Source of the DNA: Bacteroidaceae bacterium | GTDB lineage: Bacteria > Bacteroidota > Bacteroidia > Bacteroidales > Bacteroidaceae | Assembly (NCBI GenBank): GCA_017645305.1 | Contig: JAGCPD010000007.1 | Coordinates: 62,001 to 126,000, forward strand | Reading direction: 5' to 3' | Length of the DNA: 64,000 nt | In this document: positions 1-10,118 of the stretch, piece after piece | Layout: each line of letters begins with the position of its first letter | How positions within the stretch are numbered: position 1 is the stretch's first letter | Made by a program: the position numbers and the translations under genes | Notes under the pieces: model-generated | Seen by the model: only the letters and a program-made list of their open reading frames with translations | The model's database searches: none | What the model was told of the DNA's origin: nothing

Positions 1-2
1 TG

Positions 3-1808
3 GAACTGTATAGGCAGGTTCAGGAGCATTACCACAAGTTGTTTCCTACCCTGAAGTTCAGCCTTGCCAGAAATCACGAGTCGGTACTTAACTACTGGGA
101 TAAGATTGGTTCACCAAGCGACAAACATAGATGGTGTTGTGCTGTGATGAAAACAGCTCCACTATATAGACTACTCAAAATCCCAGGAACAAATAAGCAG
201 GCCAAGGTTTTAGCTTTTGAGGGTGTACGCTCAGAAGAGAGTGTCAAAAGATCAGCTTATGAAAGAATTGGTAAAGGAGTTAAACATTCGTTTGTCACGA
301 ATGCAAGACCCATTCTCAAATGGAACACAACAGAAATCTTTCTATATTTATTCCGTCATCGACTAATCATTAACGAAGCCTATCGCGTTGGGAAGCCACG
401 AGTTGGCTGCGTTTTTTGTCCATTTTCTTCTCCATGGGATGATATGATTGTCAACCATTCATATCAGACATGCCTTAAGCCTTTCCTTGAAAAAGTCGTC
501 AATCAGGCAAAAGAACGCAGGATTCCGAATCTTGATGACTACATTAAAGATAGGAAATGGAGGCTAAGAGCAAGTGGTAATTTTGTGTCAGAAAAGTCTT
601 CTGTTGACTTTGTTAAGTCAACACCTCATCTTATTGCCATTATTTCCAATGCAAAAGTCGATATTCAAAATTGGCTCATCACAATTAGTGATTATACATT
701 TAGCAGAAATGGTAATATTGCTCAAGGAGAATTTAATTTCAAAAAGAAAGTATATGAATTTAAAATAGAGTACAAAGACAACAACAACTATACATTCACA
801 TTATTCAATGCCTTTGATATTATGCTCGTAAAAGCATTAAAGCGAGCGTTATATAAGGCAACGTATTGTATAAGTTGCGAAGTCTGTGAAGTAGAATGTC
901 CCACCGGAGCACTATCGGTGTATCCTGAAATACATATAGATAAAGACAAATGTACACATTGCCATAGTTGTTTGGATTTTCACGAACATGGTTGTATTGT
1001 AGCAGATTCATTAGTTAAAAGTATGGAAAATAAAACAAAAGTCGGAAACATATCCAAGTATGGAACATTTGGAATCAGAGAGGAATGGGTTACTGAATTT
1101 TTTGTAGACCCACAGGTTTCATATTGGATTACTGGTAATAACTCTTTAGGTAATAAGCAGATACCAAGTTTTAAAGCTTGGCTAAAAGATGCAGAGATTA
1201 TTGACTCGAAGAATGTATTGACCGAGTTTGGTGAATTTTGTGTTGAAAATATGGTCAATGACTCGGATTTGATATGGTCTCTGATTTGGATAAACATATC
1301 ATATAATTCAACATTGGCTGGTTGGTTTGTTAATAACATCCGTAAAGGACAGCCTTTTGACAGAACCAAATTGTCAGAATTAGCGTATGAATACTTCTCC
1401 ACGTCTTTTTCAAAAAGTACAATAGATTATGCCTTCCAAGCTTTAATGCAAATATTCAATTATTCTCCTATCGGAGATGTGCTTATGCAAGGTACACAGC
1501 ATGACAAGAATAATCTAGTAAGAGAAGAATATACGGAAATATCTGAAATTGCTGTAGCATATTCGGTTTATAAGTTTAGCGAAAGAATTGGTTCAACCTC
1601 TTTGAGGGTGAATGATTTTTATGATGAAGAATGTGAAAATGGAGTGGTTCGAGAATTCTGTTTATCGAAAGAAGTGTTAGAAAAAGCTCTTAGGACGCTA
1701 AATTCATCCAAGGTTCGTTTACTTGTTGCAGAACTTAATATGGGACTCAATCACATTACTCTCCAAGAAGGATTAACCCCATTGGATGTCGTAAAGAAAC
1801 TTTTTTAA
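3..1808 (+). CDS. brxP: BrxP-like PAPS reductase of a type 4 BREX system (5' partial)
   Basis: The frame is open to the left window edge, so the N-terminus is missing; the TTG at 39 is only an internal codon. The visible start has a phosphoadenosine-phosphosulfate reductase / ATP-pyrophosphatase signature (KHRWCCAVMKTAP), then a GCVFCPFS cysteine motif near residues 125-135. A ferredoxin-like segment follows with two cysteine clusters (CISCEVCEVECP and CTHCHSC), suggesting iron-sulfur binding. The C-terminal 270 residues (FGIREEWVTEFFVDPQ onwards) resemble the DUF4007 domain found with sulfur-modification genes. PAPS reductase proteins named BrxP define type 4 BREX, where they replace the PglX methyltransferase. 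The stop is 2 bases before the next gene, and brxC, pglZ and brxL follow. I infer a sulfur-based DNA modification role from family resemblance; the sequence does not prove it. Confidence 0.85.
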   Translation, partial: ELYRQVQEHYHKLFPTLKFSLARNHESVLNYWDKIGSPSDKHRWCCAVMKTAPLYRLLKIPGTNKQAKVLAFEGVRSEESVKRSAYERIGKGVKHSFVTNARPILKWNTTEIFLYLFRHRLIINEAYRVGKPRVGCVFCPFSSPWDDMIVNHSYQTCLKPFLEKVVNQAKERRIPNLDDYIKDRKWRLRASGNFVSEKSSVDFVKSTPHLIAIISNAKVDIQNWLITISDYTFSRNGNIAQGEFNFKKKVYEFKIEYKDNNNYTFTLFNAFDIMLVKALKRALYKATYCISCEVCEVECPTGALSVYPEIHIDKDKCTHCHSCLDFHEHGCIVADSLVKSMENKTKVGNISKYGTFGIREEWVTEFFVDPQVSYWITGNNSLGNKQIPSFKAWLKDAEIIDSKNVLTEFGEFCVENMVNDSDLIWSLIWINISYNSTLAGWFVNNIRKGQPFDRTKLSELAYEYFSTSFSKSTIDYAFQALMQIFNYSPIGDVLMQGTQHDKNNLVREEYTEISEIAVAYSVYKFSERIGSTSLRVNDFYDEECENGVVREFCLSKEVLEKALRTLNSSKVRLLVAELNMGLNHITLQEGLTPLDVVKKLF

Positions 1809-1810
1809 CG

Positions 1811-2251
1811 ATGAAACATAACTCCATTCTCATATCACTTTATACGGATGCAATAAGTTCATTGCATTGCCAGATTTGTAGAGGAAGGACAAATACTGCG
1901 AAACCTCTTATGATTCTGGCTATGATAAATCTTATTGATAAAGGTGATATTACTGATGGATTGTTTGATATTGAATCTATGAAGAATGAGTATGTGAAGT
2001 TGCAAAGTCATTATTCTGCGACAACTCCATACCAATACCCTTTATACTTTCTTGAGAATGAGAGTTTCTATCATCTTAAATGGAATGAGAATAGAGTTAT
2101 TACACATACTCCTTCTGCAAAACTTATTCGCGAGAACGTAAAATATGCCTACCTTGACAATGCCTTATGGGATTTGCTACAAGAGCAGGAAATGCGTGAT
2201 TACTTCCGCAAGATAATAATAGAGCATTATTTGAAAGATGATACAAAGTGA
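1811..2251 (+). CDS. Small protein resembling the sulfur-binding domain of phosphorothioate-dependent nucleases
   Basis: This 146-residue soluble protein lies 2 bases after brxP and 33 bases before brxC, so it is probably in the same operon. A KPLMILAMINLID segment near residue 31 and an aromatic YQYPLYFLENESFYHLKW segment near residue 75 resemble the pattern of the N-terminal sulfur-binding domain of ScoMcrA-type HNH enzymes (KPLLLL..., then a proline/aromatic strand). No nuclease motif follows, so if the resemblance holds this is a stand-alone binding domain. Next to a PAPS reductase that would suit recognition of sulfur-modified DNA. I am confident that the gene is real, and only moderately confident of the domain call. 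The alternative is an uncharacterised BREX-4 accessory protein. Confidence 0.65.
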   Translation: MKHNSILISLYTDAISSLHCQICRGRTNTAKPLMILAMINLIDKGDITDGLFDIESMKNEYVKLQSHYSATTPYQYPLYFLENESFYHLKWNENRVITHTPSAKLIRENVKYAYLDNALWDLLQEQEMRDYFRKIIIEHYLKDDTK

Positions 2252-2284
2252 ATAAAATATGAGCAACGAAATACAATTTAGGAT

Positions 2285-5200
2285 ATGGCAAGAAAATATT
2301 CAGACGCAATACGTATAAGAGAGACAAAATCCGCCTATAATATTCAGAAGGAAGAAGGTGGCGAATGGACGAACTTTATACCCAATGAACAGTTCAACGG
2401 CATCCTTCAGAAGGTGATAGGCTCTGTCAGCAACAAGGTTGTTGACGAGCATCGTTCATTCTGGTTGGAAGGAACCTACGGAACTGGTAAGAGCCATGCT
2501 GCAGCTGTCATTAAGCATCTGCTCTGTGACCCGATTGAAGATATTGACAGTTATATCAAAGATGAATACGGTGCAGACAAATATTCTATTATTCGGGAAT
2601 CACTTTATGCATTGCGTAGCCAGGCTAAATTGTTCCCTGTGACAATGAATAGCACTTGTAGTATATCAACTGGAGAAGATTTGCCCTTGCAGATTCAGTT
2701 GCATGTGTGTCAGGCTCTGGCTAATGCAAAAATAGACATCTCTGTTAAGACTGATTTTGACAACTATATTGCACACATAGAGCAAAATCCATTGATATGG
2801 GACACCATCATTGATAGTGATTCAGAACTGAAGTCATACGCTCCAGACCGAAAGAAACTTATCAAAGAGTTGAAGGACAGGGATGCGTCATCTGCCATTC
2901 TCTCGTTGGCCAAGAAAGCCATGAGAAATTCCAAGCTTCATGTCATTCTGGAACAAGAGAACCTCAGCAAGTGGTTCTTTGAGGTGCAGGACGAATTGGC
3001 AAAGAAAACAGACTATAAAGGCATCTTCCTTATTTGGGATGAGTTTACTGACGTAATGGATTTGGAAGTTGGCCCAACAGTTCTTGGCGGGCTGCAGGAG
3101 TTGACAGAGACGACCATGCAGACGAAGAACAATTCATATATCTTCCTGATAGCCCATCCGTCTGCCCTTGACAAGCTAAAGGCCGAGAAGCGTACTCGTA
3201 CTACCGGCAGGTATCACTACATGCACTACAACATGGAGCCTGTATCTGCATTTAAGATTATGTCGCGTAAGTTTGTTCATGAGCAAGACAGTTCGAATCC
3301 TGCCTATGCACTGTATCATGAGATGACAGACAAATATTTTGCTCAGATGCGAGAGGTGTATAAGAAGTACGCATCATCGTCGAATAATCCTACAGAAACA
3401 TTAAACGACTTGAAGCAGCTATTCCCGGTACATCCTGCTACAGCAAATATGGCTACCTACTATGCTCGTGAGGTGGGTTCTTCGTCACGTAGCGTATTCG
3501 AATTCCTTGGCGATAATCCTGCTATCCGTGAATTCCTTGATAGCGAAGAAGCATTTGCTCATGGGCACATGATAACGGCAGATTATCTTTGGGATTTTGT
3601 TCAAGAGGAATTCAATAAGAAAATTACCAAGTATGGTATTGTAACGGAAAAGTTCAATTCATACAAGAATCATGTAACCAAGAAGGGGCCAAATCATCTT
3701 GCTGTCTTCAAGTCCATCCTTCTGCTTAACGCTTTCAATAATCTGGCAGCTAACGAGACAGTAACCCCAAGTGAGGAGAACATCCGCAATATGTACGTTG
3801 GTACTCCTGTTGATGAGGAGATGGATGAAATTCTAAACTGGATAAACACAGAAGGCGTAGTGCAGCGTTCTCCACAAGGCATTTATGAAGTTCGATATTC
3901 TGCACTTGACACCAAGGAGATAGAAGAATTCAAACAGGAACTGTTAGAAAAAGATTTCAAGTACACATCCAAACTTCTTAATTTCAGCGACACAGCGAGA
4001 ACTTCTTTTGAAAAGAAATTCAAGCAGGTAAACCGTCCTTTGTCATTTGACTTTTTCTCAGAAGACAGCAATGAATATACGTTGCTAAACATGATAGATA
4101 ATGGTCGCAAGGGGGCTGAAACCTATGAGGTTTTTCTTGCCCTGATGATGGCTAGGACATCTGATGAGTTGGCCACCATAAAAGACATTGCAGCAAAAGC
4201 AATGACAGAAGAGCGATTCAAGAACGTTGCATTTCTCGTCTTTGACAATATTTTGGATGCTTTTGAATTTGATCGTTTCATAGAGTATCAAGCAAATGCC
4301 AAAAGTTCGACCAAACATGGGTATGCAGAACAGACAAAGTCTAATACAGACAATGCTAAAGCGATTATCTCTGATTGGATGAGAGATGTGTCTGCAGGTA
4401 CATGTACACTCTATTTACAAGGAGAGAGTACACCACTATCAGCACGTACCTTACCTCAGGTCATTAACAGTATTATATCGCCAAGAGTATTCTATTCTGG
4501 TCCTGAGTCTTTGGAAATAATTAGACTGAAAGCACCATCAACATGCTGGGTGAAACAATTCTCAAATAAGACTGCAGACACAGTGTTGTCGTTCAACACG
4601 AAAGACGAAATCGTGACACGTTGTATTGGACCAGCAAAGCACATTCCCTTATTGCTACAAGACAGCGTAGATGATAATCTGAACTTCAAACCAGATATTG
4701 ACCCTAAACATCCTCTATATTTGGTATTCAAGTTCGTAAAGTCAAAAATAGATCATTCAGACAAGCAACTCATCTTCAATTTTGCAGATAAGTTTAAGGA
4801 ATTGACGATGTCACCATTTGGTCTCTTCAAGTCACACGCAGGCTATGGTATGTTGGCTTTTGCTTTACGTCCTTACGTAGATAAAGTATTTGACACCAAT
4901 GGCAAGCCAATTAATGCCCAGAGGATGCAAGAGCTGATAGATGATACATTTAAAATATGGGATAGTGGCACCGGCAATATTCACAAAGTTGATGTAAAGT
5001 TCGAGACTAAAGAGGAAGGTTCGATAGCAAAGGGACTGATATCTATGTTCCAACTTGGGAAACTCAAAGACTACAAGGACGTGACCAGCCTGACTGATGC
5101 ACGATGGGCATTGCGTAATGGATTCTGTCCACAAGTAGGCTATCCTCTTTGGGCTGTCAAGTATTGTGACAATATCCAAAAACTCAATTGTAAAGACAAG

Positions 5201-5719
5201 ATTATCAAACTGACTGATAATATCATAACCATATATACTGAGGTGGGAGCAAAAAATCCTGCGTTGATGGTTGAAACAGACGAGCTAATAACAGAAGTTA
5301 GATTCGAGTATACTCCGTTGCTAAACTATGAAGCAGAGAATAATTTTGAAATAGGCTTCCGCAATTTCCTATTAGCTGACTCATTTGTCAATTTAAAGGA
5401 AGATGATTATGATAATGCTGTGAGCTATATCCGACAGCACATGGAAGGTGGTGTAGGCTTGTGGACAGAAACCGCAGTCATTGAGCAATTAAAGAACTGG
5501 AAGTTGAGCCTAATTCCTGCACCACAGCAAGGGCCAAAGTCTGGAGTAGATGGTGGTCCAGAAACACCCGGAGTAACAGGATCATCTTCAAGTTCGGAGA
5601 AAAAAGAAAAAGCTAAGGCAAAGATTCAATCTCTTTCAACCATTGATGAAGCAAAAAGGATACTCGATGCTTTGTGTGATTTGGGATACGATTCAGTTTG
5701 GGACACTATATTGAAATAG
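2285..5719 (+). CDS. brxC: BREX ATPase BrxC (type 4)
   Basis: This 1144-residue P-loop ATPase has Walker A GTYGTGKSHA with Lys69 and Walker B FLIWDEF with Asp252-Glu253. Length, motif position and neighbours match the BrxC/PglY family, the large ATPase present in all BREX systems. The long middle and C-terminal regions have no motif I recognise. Near residue 1090 there is a low-complexity Ser/Gly/Pro/Lys linker before a short C-terminal helix-rich segment. The ATG at 2285 is the first start in frame. The stop is 5 bases before the ATG of pglZ. Known role: with PglZ and the modification enzyme, BrxC contributes to self/non-self discrimination and arrest of phage replication. The exact biochemistry in type 4 systems is not established. 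Confidence 0.88.
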   Translation: MARKYSDAIRIRETKSAYNIQKEEGGEWTNFIPNEQFNGILQKVIGSVSNKVVDEHRSFWLEGTYGTGKSHAAAVIKHLLCDPIEDIDSYIKDEYGADKYSIIRESLYALRSQAKLFPVTMNSTCSISTGEDLPLQIQLHVCQALANAKIDISVKTDFDNYIAHIEQNPLIWDTIIDSDSELKSYAPDRKKLIKELKDRDASSAILSLAKKAMRNSKLHVILEQENLSKWFFEVQDELAKKTDYKGIFLIWDEFTDVMDLEVGPTVLGGLQELTETTMQTKNNSYIFLIAHPSALDKLKAEKRTRTTGRYHYMHYNMEPVSAFKIMSRKFVHEQDSSNPAYALYHEMTDKYFAQMREVYKKYASSSNNPTETLNDLKQLFPVHPATANMATYYAREVGSSSRSVFEFLGDNPAIREFLDSEEAFAHGHMITADYLWDFVQEEFNKKITKYGIVTEKFNSYKNHVTKKGPNHLAVFKSILLLNAFNNLAANETVTPSEENIRNMYVGTPVDEEMDEILNWINTEGVVQRSPQGIYEVRYSALDTKEIEEFKQELLEKDFKYTSKLLNFSDTARTSFEKKFKQVNRPLSFDFFSEDSNEYTLLNMIDNGRKGAETYEVFLALMMARTSDELATIKDIAAKAMTEERFKNVAFLVFDNILDAFEFDRFIEYQANAKSSTKHGYAEQTKSNTDNAKAIISDWMRDVSAGTCTLYLQGESTPLSARTLPQVINSIISPRVFYSGPESLEIIRLKAPSTCWVKQFSNKTADTVLSFNTKDEIVTRCIGPAKHIPLLLQDSVDDNLNFKPDIDPKHPLYLVFKFVKSKIDHSDKQLIFNFADKFKELTMSPFGLFKSHAGYGMLAFALRPYVDKVFDTNGKPINAQRMQELIDDTFKIWDSGTGNIHKVDVKFETKEEGSIAKGLISMFQLGKLKDYKDVTSLTDARWALRNGFCPQVGYPLWAVKYCDNIQKLNCKDKIIKLTDNIITIYTEVGAKNPALMVETDELITEVRFEYTPLLNYEAENNFEIGFRNFLLADSFVNLKEDDYDNAVSYIRQHMEGGVGLWTETAVIEQLKNWKLSLIPAPQQGPKSGVDGGPETPGVTGSSSSSEKKEKAKAKIQSLSTIDEAKRILDALCDLGYDSVWDTILK

Positions 5720-5724
5720 GAAGT

Positions 5725-8148
5725 ATGTTTAAGACCTTCACCAGTTTAGAAGAACTCCTTGCGGAGGTACATTCAGACCGCCAGTTAGAGGGGGACGGAG
5801 CAGGAATAGCAAACAGGTTTCCTGTCAGGTTTGTCTTATTTGATAATTTCCGAGACTGTTGCGATTTCGTGGAAGATGTTTCACATCTACCTCATATTGC
5901 CATTCAGAGAATTGAAGATTGGATGGATGATGAATATCCTGATGTCTTTATGCCACATGACAAACTGGCGAAGAGGATACTTGATTTAATTCAAGCAACA
6001 TCTGCCGAATCCAGGATTATCATGCCCTTCTCCGAGATGGCTCGCTTCTATAACAACAAAGACCGTCAGGAGTTTGATTCGCTTATTTCGACCGTGAAGG
6101 GCTATTGTACGGATAAAGAAGGCTATCAGACAAAACAACGCATCTATATCCCGATTATTGGTCAGGAAGGTAAGATGCAGAAATTCAGGAATGACTCACA
6201 ATCATTCATTTGGTATTTTAACAATACGGACCGTCAGCTGAACTACAGACTTATTCTGACTGACAATGCGACTTATGGTGTAAACGGGCTGGAAAGAAAG
6301 TACAACATAGCCCATACGCTGACAGAATGGCTTGGCTATTGGAAATATCCTGAGTTGAAGCAAAATATTATCAGCGTATCGCCATCTATATTCTCACACA
6401 AGGAATATGCTAAACCAGACAATGCGTTTACCTTCTGCTCGTGTCATAACTCATACGAGTTTCTGACAAAGGGGCTACAGTTGGATGTTGATTGCATTCC
6501 CTTTAAGGAAGAAGAGATTCATTATTGGGATATGTTGGCAAGTAAGATTGATATCAAAGATTTTAAGTTTGAGACATTCTTCAACGAGCAGTTTGGCATA
6601 TACAATCTTGCTGATTACAGAGTGTTCTTTGAGACATGGTTCAAACATAAGCAACCATTCATGAGATGGCTGTTGGCAAAATACTATGTTCACAAATTCT
6701 GCGATTCCGGCTATATTTGCCGAGTGCTTCAACAAATTGATGGATATAGTGATACCGCCTTTGCAAGAGGCTTGGCTTTGACCATTTTCGGTCTTGAGAA
6801 TCCAGAACAATACATTGATGAGCGACATGAAGGTTTGCAACAGGGAGCCAATAATGGAATGGAGCTTGCGCCAGAGGTACAGAGCTATCTTGTTGAAAAG
6901 ATCAGCAAGATAGAGGCCTCTGATGGTATTATATCCGCTGTACGATATATTTCTTGTATGTCAACAGCGGAAAAATCACTTATTATTGAATGGTATAAAG
7001 ATGGAAAAATAGAGAAAGACCGTCTCTTGGGGATTTATCCTGACCTCTACTATTATTTAGGCAAGACGGTTGCCTCTGCAGAGGAACCGTGGGTACTTGA
7101 TTATATTGACAAGTATAAGGAAGCAAAAGTAAGGAATGAATATACCGATGAGGTAAAGGACTATATCATAACCAAAAACCAAAACCATATTGAGTACTTT
7201 AAATGGAGCTCTAAGTTCTCAACTACCCGAACTCTGTTGAGTATGCGAGAAGATATCCAGACCTATATTTGGATTGATGGTTTGGGCATAGATTGGATTC
7301 CATTCATCACACAAATTGTGAAAGAGCATGAATCGGAGGGCTATTACCTTAATGAGGTATTTGTGGCAACAGCCAAACTCCCGACTAGAACAGATATTAA
7401 TAAGGTGGATATAGAAACGATGTCCGGTGGGCTTGCCAATAAAATAGGCGACATTGATGAAGTGGCTCACTCATGCCGTCCTTATCCGAGGTTTGTCATA
7501 GAGGATTTTGCAGAAGTAAGAAACGCTATTCGAAAATTGCTCGTAGAACATCCTGGACAGAAGATTGCCATTGTCTCTGACCATGGTATATCCTACCTAT
7601 CACAATTACGTCAGGGACATAATCTAAATGGATACAAGTCTGATCACCATGGAAGAATTGCCATGACTACGACAGGCAGTAAGGCATCAATCGTGATGGA
7701 TGAAAAGTATAATGTTGTCAATATGCCAGATGGTAAGACGATTGCTTTGTGTGCATTGAAACATGAGTCCTTGATGGCGAAGATACCTGATGGCATGGGC
7801 TGTCATGGAGGTTGTACACCAGAGGAGCAATTAGTTCCTGTAATGATAATATCCCCGAACAAGACCACTGCAGCATGGCGAGCCATATTCAAATCATTCA
7901 ATGTTGAAGAGGCTAATCCTGTTGTTGTTTATGAAATTGCAGGTTTGGATACGAATCAACAACCGTTAGTCGAATATGACGGCAGATTCTATTCGATGAG
8001 TGCGGTAGGGAATACATATACCAGTGAACGATTACCTTTGAACAAAGATGTGAACAAAGTTAAGCTTCATATTGGTACATGGGAAAAGGAAGAAGATACA
8101 TTTACTATTAGAATGGCCGTTCAAGAAGATGACCTATTTACATTTTGA
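5725..8148 (+). CDS. pglZ: BREX phosphatase-superfamily protein PglZ
   Basis: This is an 807-residue protein with a C-terminal PglZ domain of the alkaline-phosphatase superfamily. Visible metal-site motifs are WIDGLG (Asp518), IVSDHG (Asp619-His620) and GCHGGCTPEEQ shortly after, the usual order for PglZ. The N-terminal half is unassigned. The frame is open further upstream to a TTG at 5698 inside brxC. I chose the ATG at 5725 because it lies just past the brxC stop and gives the N-terminus MFKTFTSLEEL. PglZ is the one protein shared by all BREX types. BrxL follows after 7 bases, so the two are surely co-transcribed. Confidence 0.92.
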   Translation: MFKTFTSLEELLAEVHSDRQLEGDGAGIANRFPVRFVLFDNFRDCCDFVEDVSHLPHIAIQRIEDWMDDEYPDVFMPHDKLAKRILDLIQATSAESRIIMPFSEMARFYNNKDRQEFDSLISTVKGYCTDKEGYQTKQRIYIPIIGQEGKMQKFRNDSQSFIWYFNNTDRQLNYRLILTDNATYGVNGLERKYNIAHTLTEWLGYWKYPELKQNIISVSPSIFSHKEYAKPDNAFTFCSCHNSYEFLTKGLQLDVDCIPFKEEEIHYWDMLASKIDIKDFKFETFFNEQFGIYNLADYRVFFETWFKHKQPFMRWLLAKYYVHKFCDSGYICRVLQQIDGYSDTAFARGLALTIFGLENPEQYIDERHEGLQQGANNGMELAPEVQSYLVEKISKIEASDGIISAVRYISCMSTAEKSLIIEWYKDGKIEKDRLLGIYPDLYYYLGKTVASAEEPWVLDYIDKYKEAKVRNEYTDEVKDYIITKNQNHIEYFKWSSKFSTTRTLLSMREDIQTYIWIDGLGIDWIPFITQIVKEHESEGYYLNEVFVATAKLPTRTDINKVDIETMSGGLANKIGDIDEVAHSCRPYPRFVIEDFAEVRNAIRKLLVEHPGQKIAIVSDHGISYLSQLRQGHNLNGYKSDHHGRIAMTTTGSKASIVMDEKYNVVNMPDGKTIALCALKHESLMAKIPDGMGCHGGCTPEEQLVPVMIISPNKTTAAWRAIFKSFNVEEANPVVVYEIAGLDTNQQPLVEYDGRFYSMSAVGNTYTSERLPLNKDVNKVKLHIGTWEKEEDTFTIRMAVQEDDLFTF

Positions 8149-8155
8149 TTAAGAT

Positions 8156-9580
8156 ATGAATACGAATATTATACAGAAAGTACAGACGTATCTGGGAGCA
8201 CAAGCTCTTTACAAAGACAGTGCAACAACCAACAATCTGTTTGCAGGTCGTAACCTTCCTTCTTTTGTCAAGGACTTCCTTTTGAAAAAATATGCACAAG
8301 GAGAGGAGATTGACCGTGCGGGACTAACTGCTTTTCTTAACAAGGTAATGCCTACGGGTGATTTGCGTAGTCAACTTATCATGGGCCAAGACATTACGCT
8401 TCTGACGCGGTTTTCCGTAAACATTGATTTGGTTCATAATGTGCGTAGGTTTGGTATTCCAGACCTTGGCATCAAGGAACGTGAAGGGCAAATACCACAG
8501 TATGTGGCCTCAAAACATCCGGAACTGGTTGACGGAGAAATGTGGGGTATCATTAAGATGTGCCTGATGCCAGACGAAGACGGTAAGAAGAGTCATGTTG
8601 AGATGGTGGATTTTAAGCCATTTAAGCCTTATACATCGGTAGATGTCAGTTTCATTCAGAATGTTCGCAAGAGCTTCTCTACAGCAGAATGGCTTGACCT
8701 AATTATTTCTTCAATGGAGTATGAGCCGGATTCGTTTGAGACGATGCATCAAAAACTAGAATTCATTACCCGGTTGCTTATATTTGTAGAGCCTCGACTT
8801 AATGTGGTAGAATTGGCACCAAAGGGAACTGGCAAATCATACGTGTTTAACAATATCAGTAAATACGGTTGGTTAGTTAGTGGTGGAAAGGTTACACGAG
8901 CAAAGTTGTTCTATGACAGGGCTAAGGATCAATCTGGTATCCTGAAAAATCATGACTTTTGTGCGTTTGATGAGATTCAAACTATTGTCTTTCAGGAACC
9001 TGCAGAATTGCAAGGCGCATTAAAGTCATATTTGGAGCAAGGAAAGGCCACTATTGGCGATAAGGAATTTACTTCTGAGTGTGGTTTAATGCTGATGGGT
9101 AACATCCCTCTAACAGAAGAGAGAAAGCCGGTGAACAGAAGATATTTCGACGCACTTCCTGATAATTTCCGTGAATCAGCTTTGCTTGATCGCTTTCATT
9201 GTTTCATTGAAGGATGGTATCTTCCTCGAATTAACAAAAGCATGATTTATAAAGGATGGACAATGAACATAGAATACTTTTCTGAGATTATGCATACTCT
9301 ACGTGTTCAGAATGTCTATGCAGAATTGTTCGATAAACTTGTTGATTACGACAGACAAGCAGGTATGCGAGAGTTTACTGCTGTAAAACGCATAGCTACC
9401 GCATACATGAAGCTTCTCTTCCCTCATTGGACAAGTGTTGATGATGTCAATCTTGAAGAGTTCGATATGTATTGTTTACAGCCAGCGATTCATCGTCGTG
9501 GTATCATTCAGCAGCAGTGCCATTATATCGATCCTGAATATAAGGCTGAGATGCCAGCAATATGGGTGAAAGGAGAATGA
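8156..9580 (+). CDS. brxL: BrxL-like AAA+ ATPase of BREX (short form)
   Basis: This 474-residue protein has Walker A ELAPKGTGKSY (Lys227) and Walker B DFCAFDEIQ, followed by a MLMGNIPL segment and an arginine-rich DRFH region as in the BrxL family. A segment around residues 50-110 (LRSQLIMGQDI..., then VRRFGIPDLGIKEREGQ) matches the BrxL N-terminal pattern. Many BrxL proteins are about 650-700 residues with a C-terminal Lon-like protease domain. This one ends soon after the ATPase region, so it appears to be the short form; I see no Lon-type Ser-Lys dyad region. It starts 7 bases after pglZ and ends 1 base before the GIY-YIG gene. Confidence 0.87.
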   Translation: MNTNIIQKVQTYLGAQALYKDSATTNNLFAGRNLPSFVKDFLLKKYAQGEEIDRAGLTAFLNKVMPTGDLRSQLIMGQDITLLTRFSVNIDLVHNVRRFGIPDLGIKEREGQIPQYVASKHPELVDGEMWGIIKMCLMPDEDGKKSHVEMVDFKPFKPYTSVDVSFIQNVRKSFSTAEWLDLIISSMEYEPDSFETMHQKLEFITRLLIFVEPRLNVVELAPKGTGKSYVFNNISKYGWLVSGGKVTRAKLFYDRAKDQSGILKNHDFCAFDEIQTIVFQEPAELQGALKSYLEQGKATIGDKEFTSECGLMLMGNIPLTEERKPVNRRYFDALPDNFRESALLDRFHCFIEGWYLPRINKSMIYKGWTMNIEYFSEIMHTLRVQNVYAELFDKLVDYDRQAGMREFTAVKRIATAYMKLLFPHWTSVDDVNLEEFDMYCLQPAIHRRGIIQQQCHYIDPEYKAEMPAIWVKGE

Positions 9581-9581
9581 T

Positions 9582-10115
9582 ATGGATATAGATGCTTTTA
9601 TAAATAAGAATGATAAGGCTTTTGTCTATCAATGCATTTATTACCACGATCCAAATCGTTGGAATGAGGCTTCAACTTGTACAAAGGATGCAATTAATGG
9701 ACTATTATGGTCTGATTACATAAAGTATTTAGGCCAGGATGGAAAAGTCTCTAAGGAGCTCAACAAACTTCCTAAAGACGCAGGGGGACTATATCTTTTC
9801 TTTATTCAAGGCTCCACATTACCATCGTCTGAAAAGTATCTTGCATATATAGGTCGTGCTTACTATACAGATAAAGAAAATATCAGGAAAAGAGTGAAGA
9901 GATATTTGTGGGAAAGTACATCGAAAAATGGACGTCCTAAAATTATCCGTCTTTTCCGTCATTGGAAAGATAATTTATATATTAGATTTTGTTCCTCAAC
10001 AAATAATGATTTGATAAAAGCGGGTGAGTCAACTTTAATTAACGCGATATTGCCACCCTTTAATAGTGACTTACCTGAAAAGATAGAATTTAAAGAACCT
10101 CAAAAAGCTTTTTGA
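9582..10115 (+). CDS. GIY-YIG-like nuclease domain protein in the BREX-4 operon
   Basis: This is a 177-residue protein. From residue about 67 it shows AGGLYLFF, then KYLAYIGRA (Tyr89-Ile-Gly), a basic helix NIRKRVKRYL, and GESTLINAILPPFN with Glu149 and a final Asn. This is the order of the GIY-YIG nuclease core: GLY strand, YIG strand, Arg, metal-binding Glu, Asn. The N-terminal 60 residues are unassigned. It starts 1 base after brxL and ends 3 bases before the DGQHR gene, so translation is probably coupled. A nuclease in a BREX operon could cleave unmodified phage DNA, or sulfur-modified DNA. That role is inference; no partner or specificity can be read from sequence. Confidence 0.72.
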   Translation: MDIDAFINKNDKAFVYQCIYYHDPNRWNEASTCTKDAINGLLWSDYIKYLGQDGKVSKELNKLPKDAGGLYLFFIQGSTLPSSEKYLAYIGRAYYTDKENIRKRVKRYLWESTSKNGRPKIIRLFRHWKDNLYIRFCSSTNNDLIKAGESTLINAILPPFNSDLPEKIEFKEPQKAF

Positions 10116-10118
10116 AAT

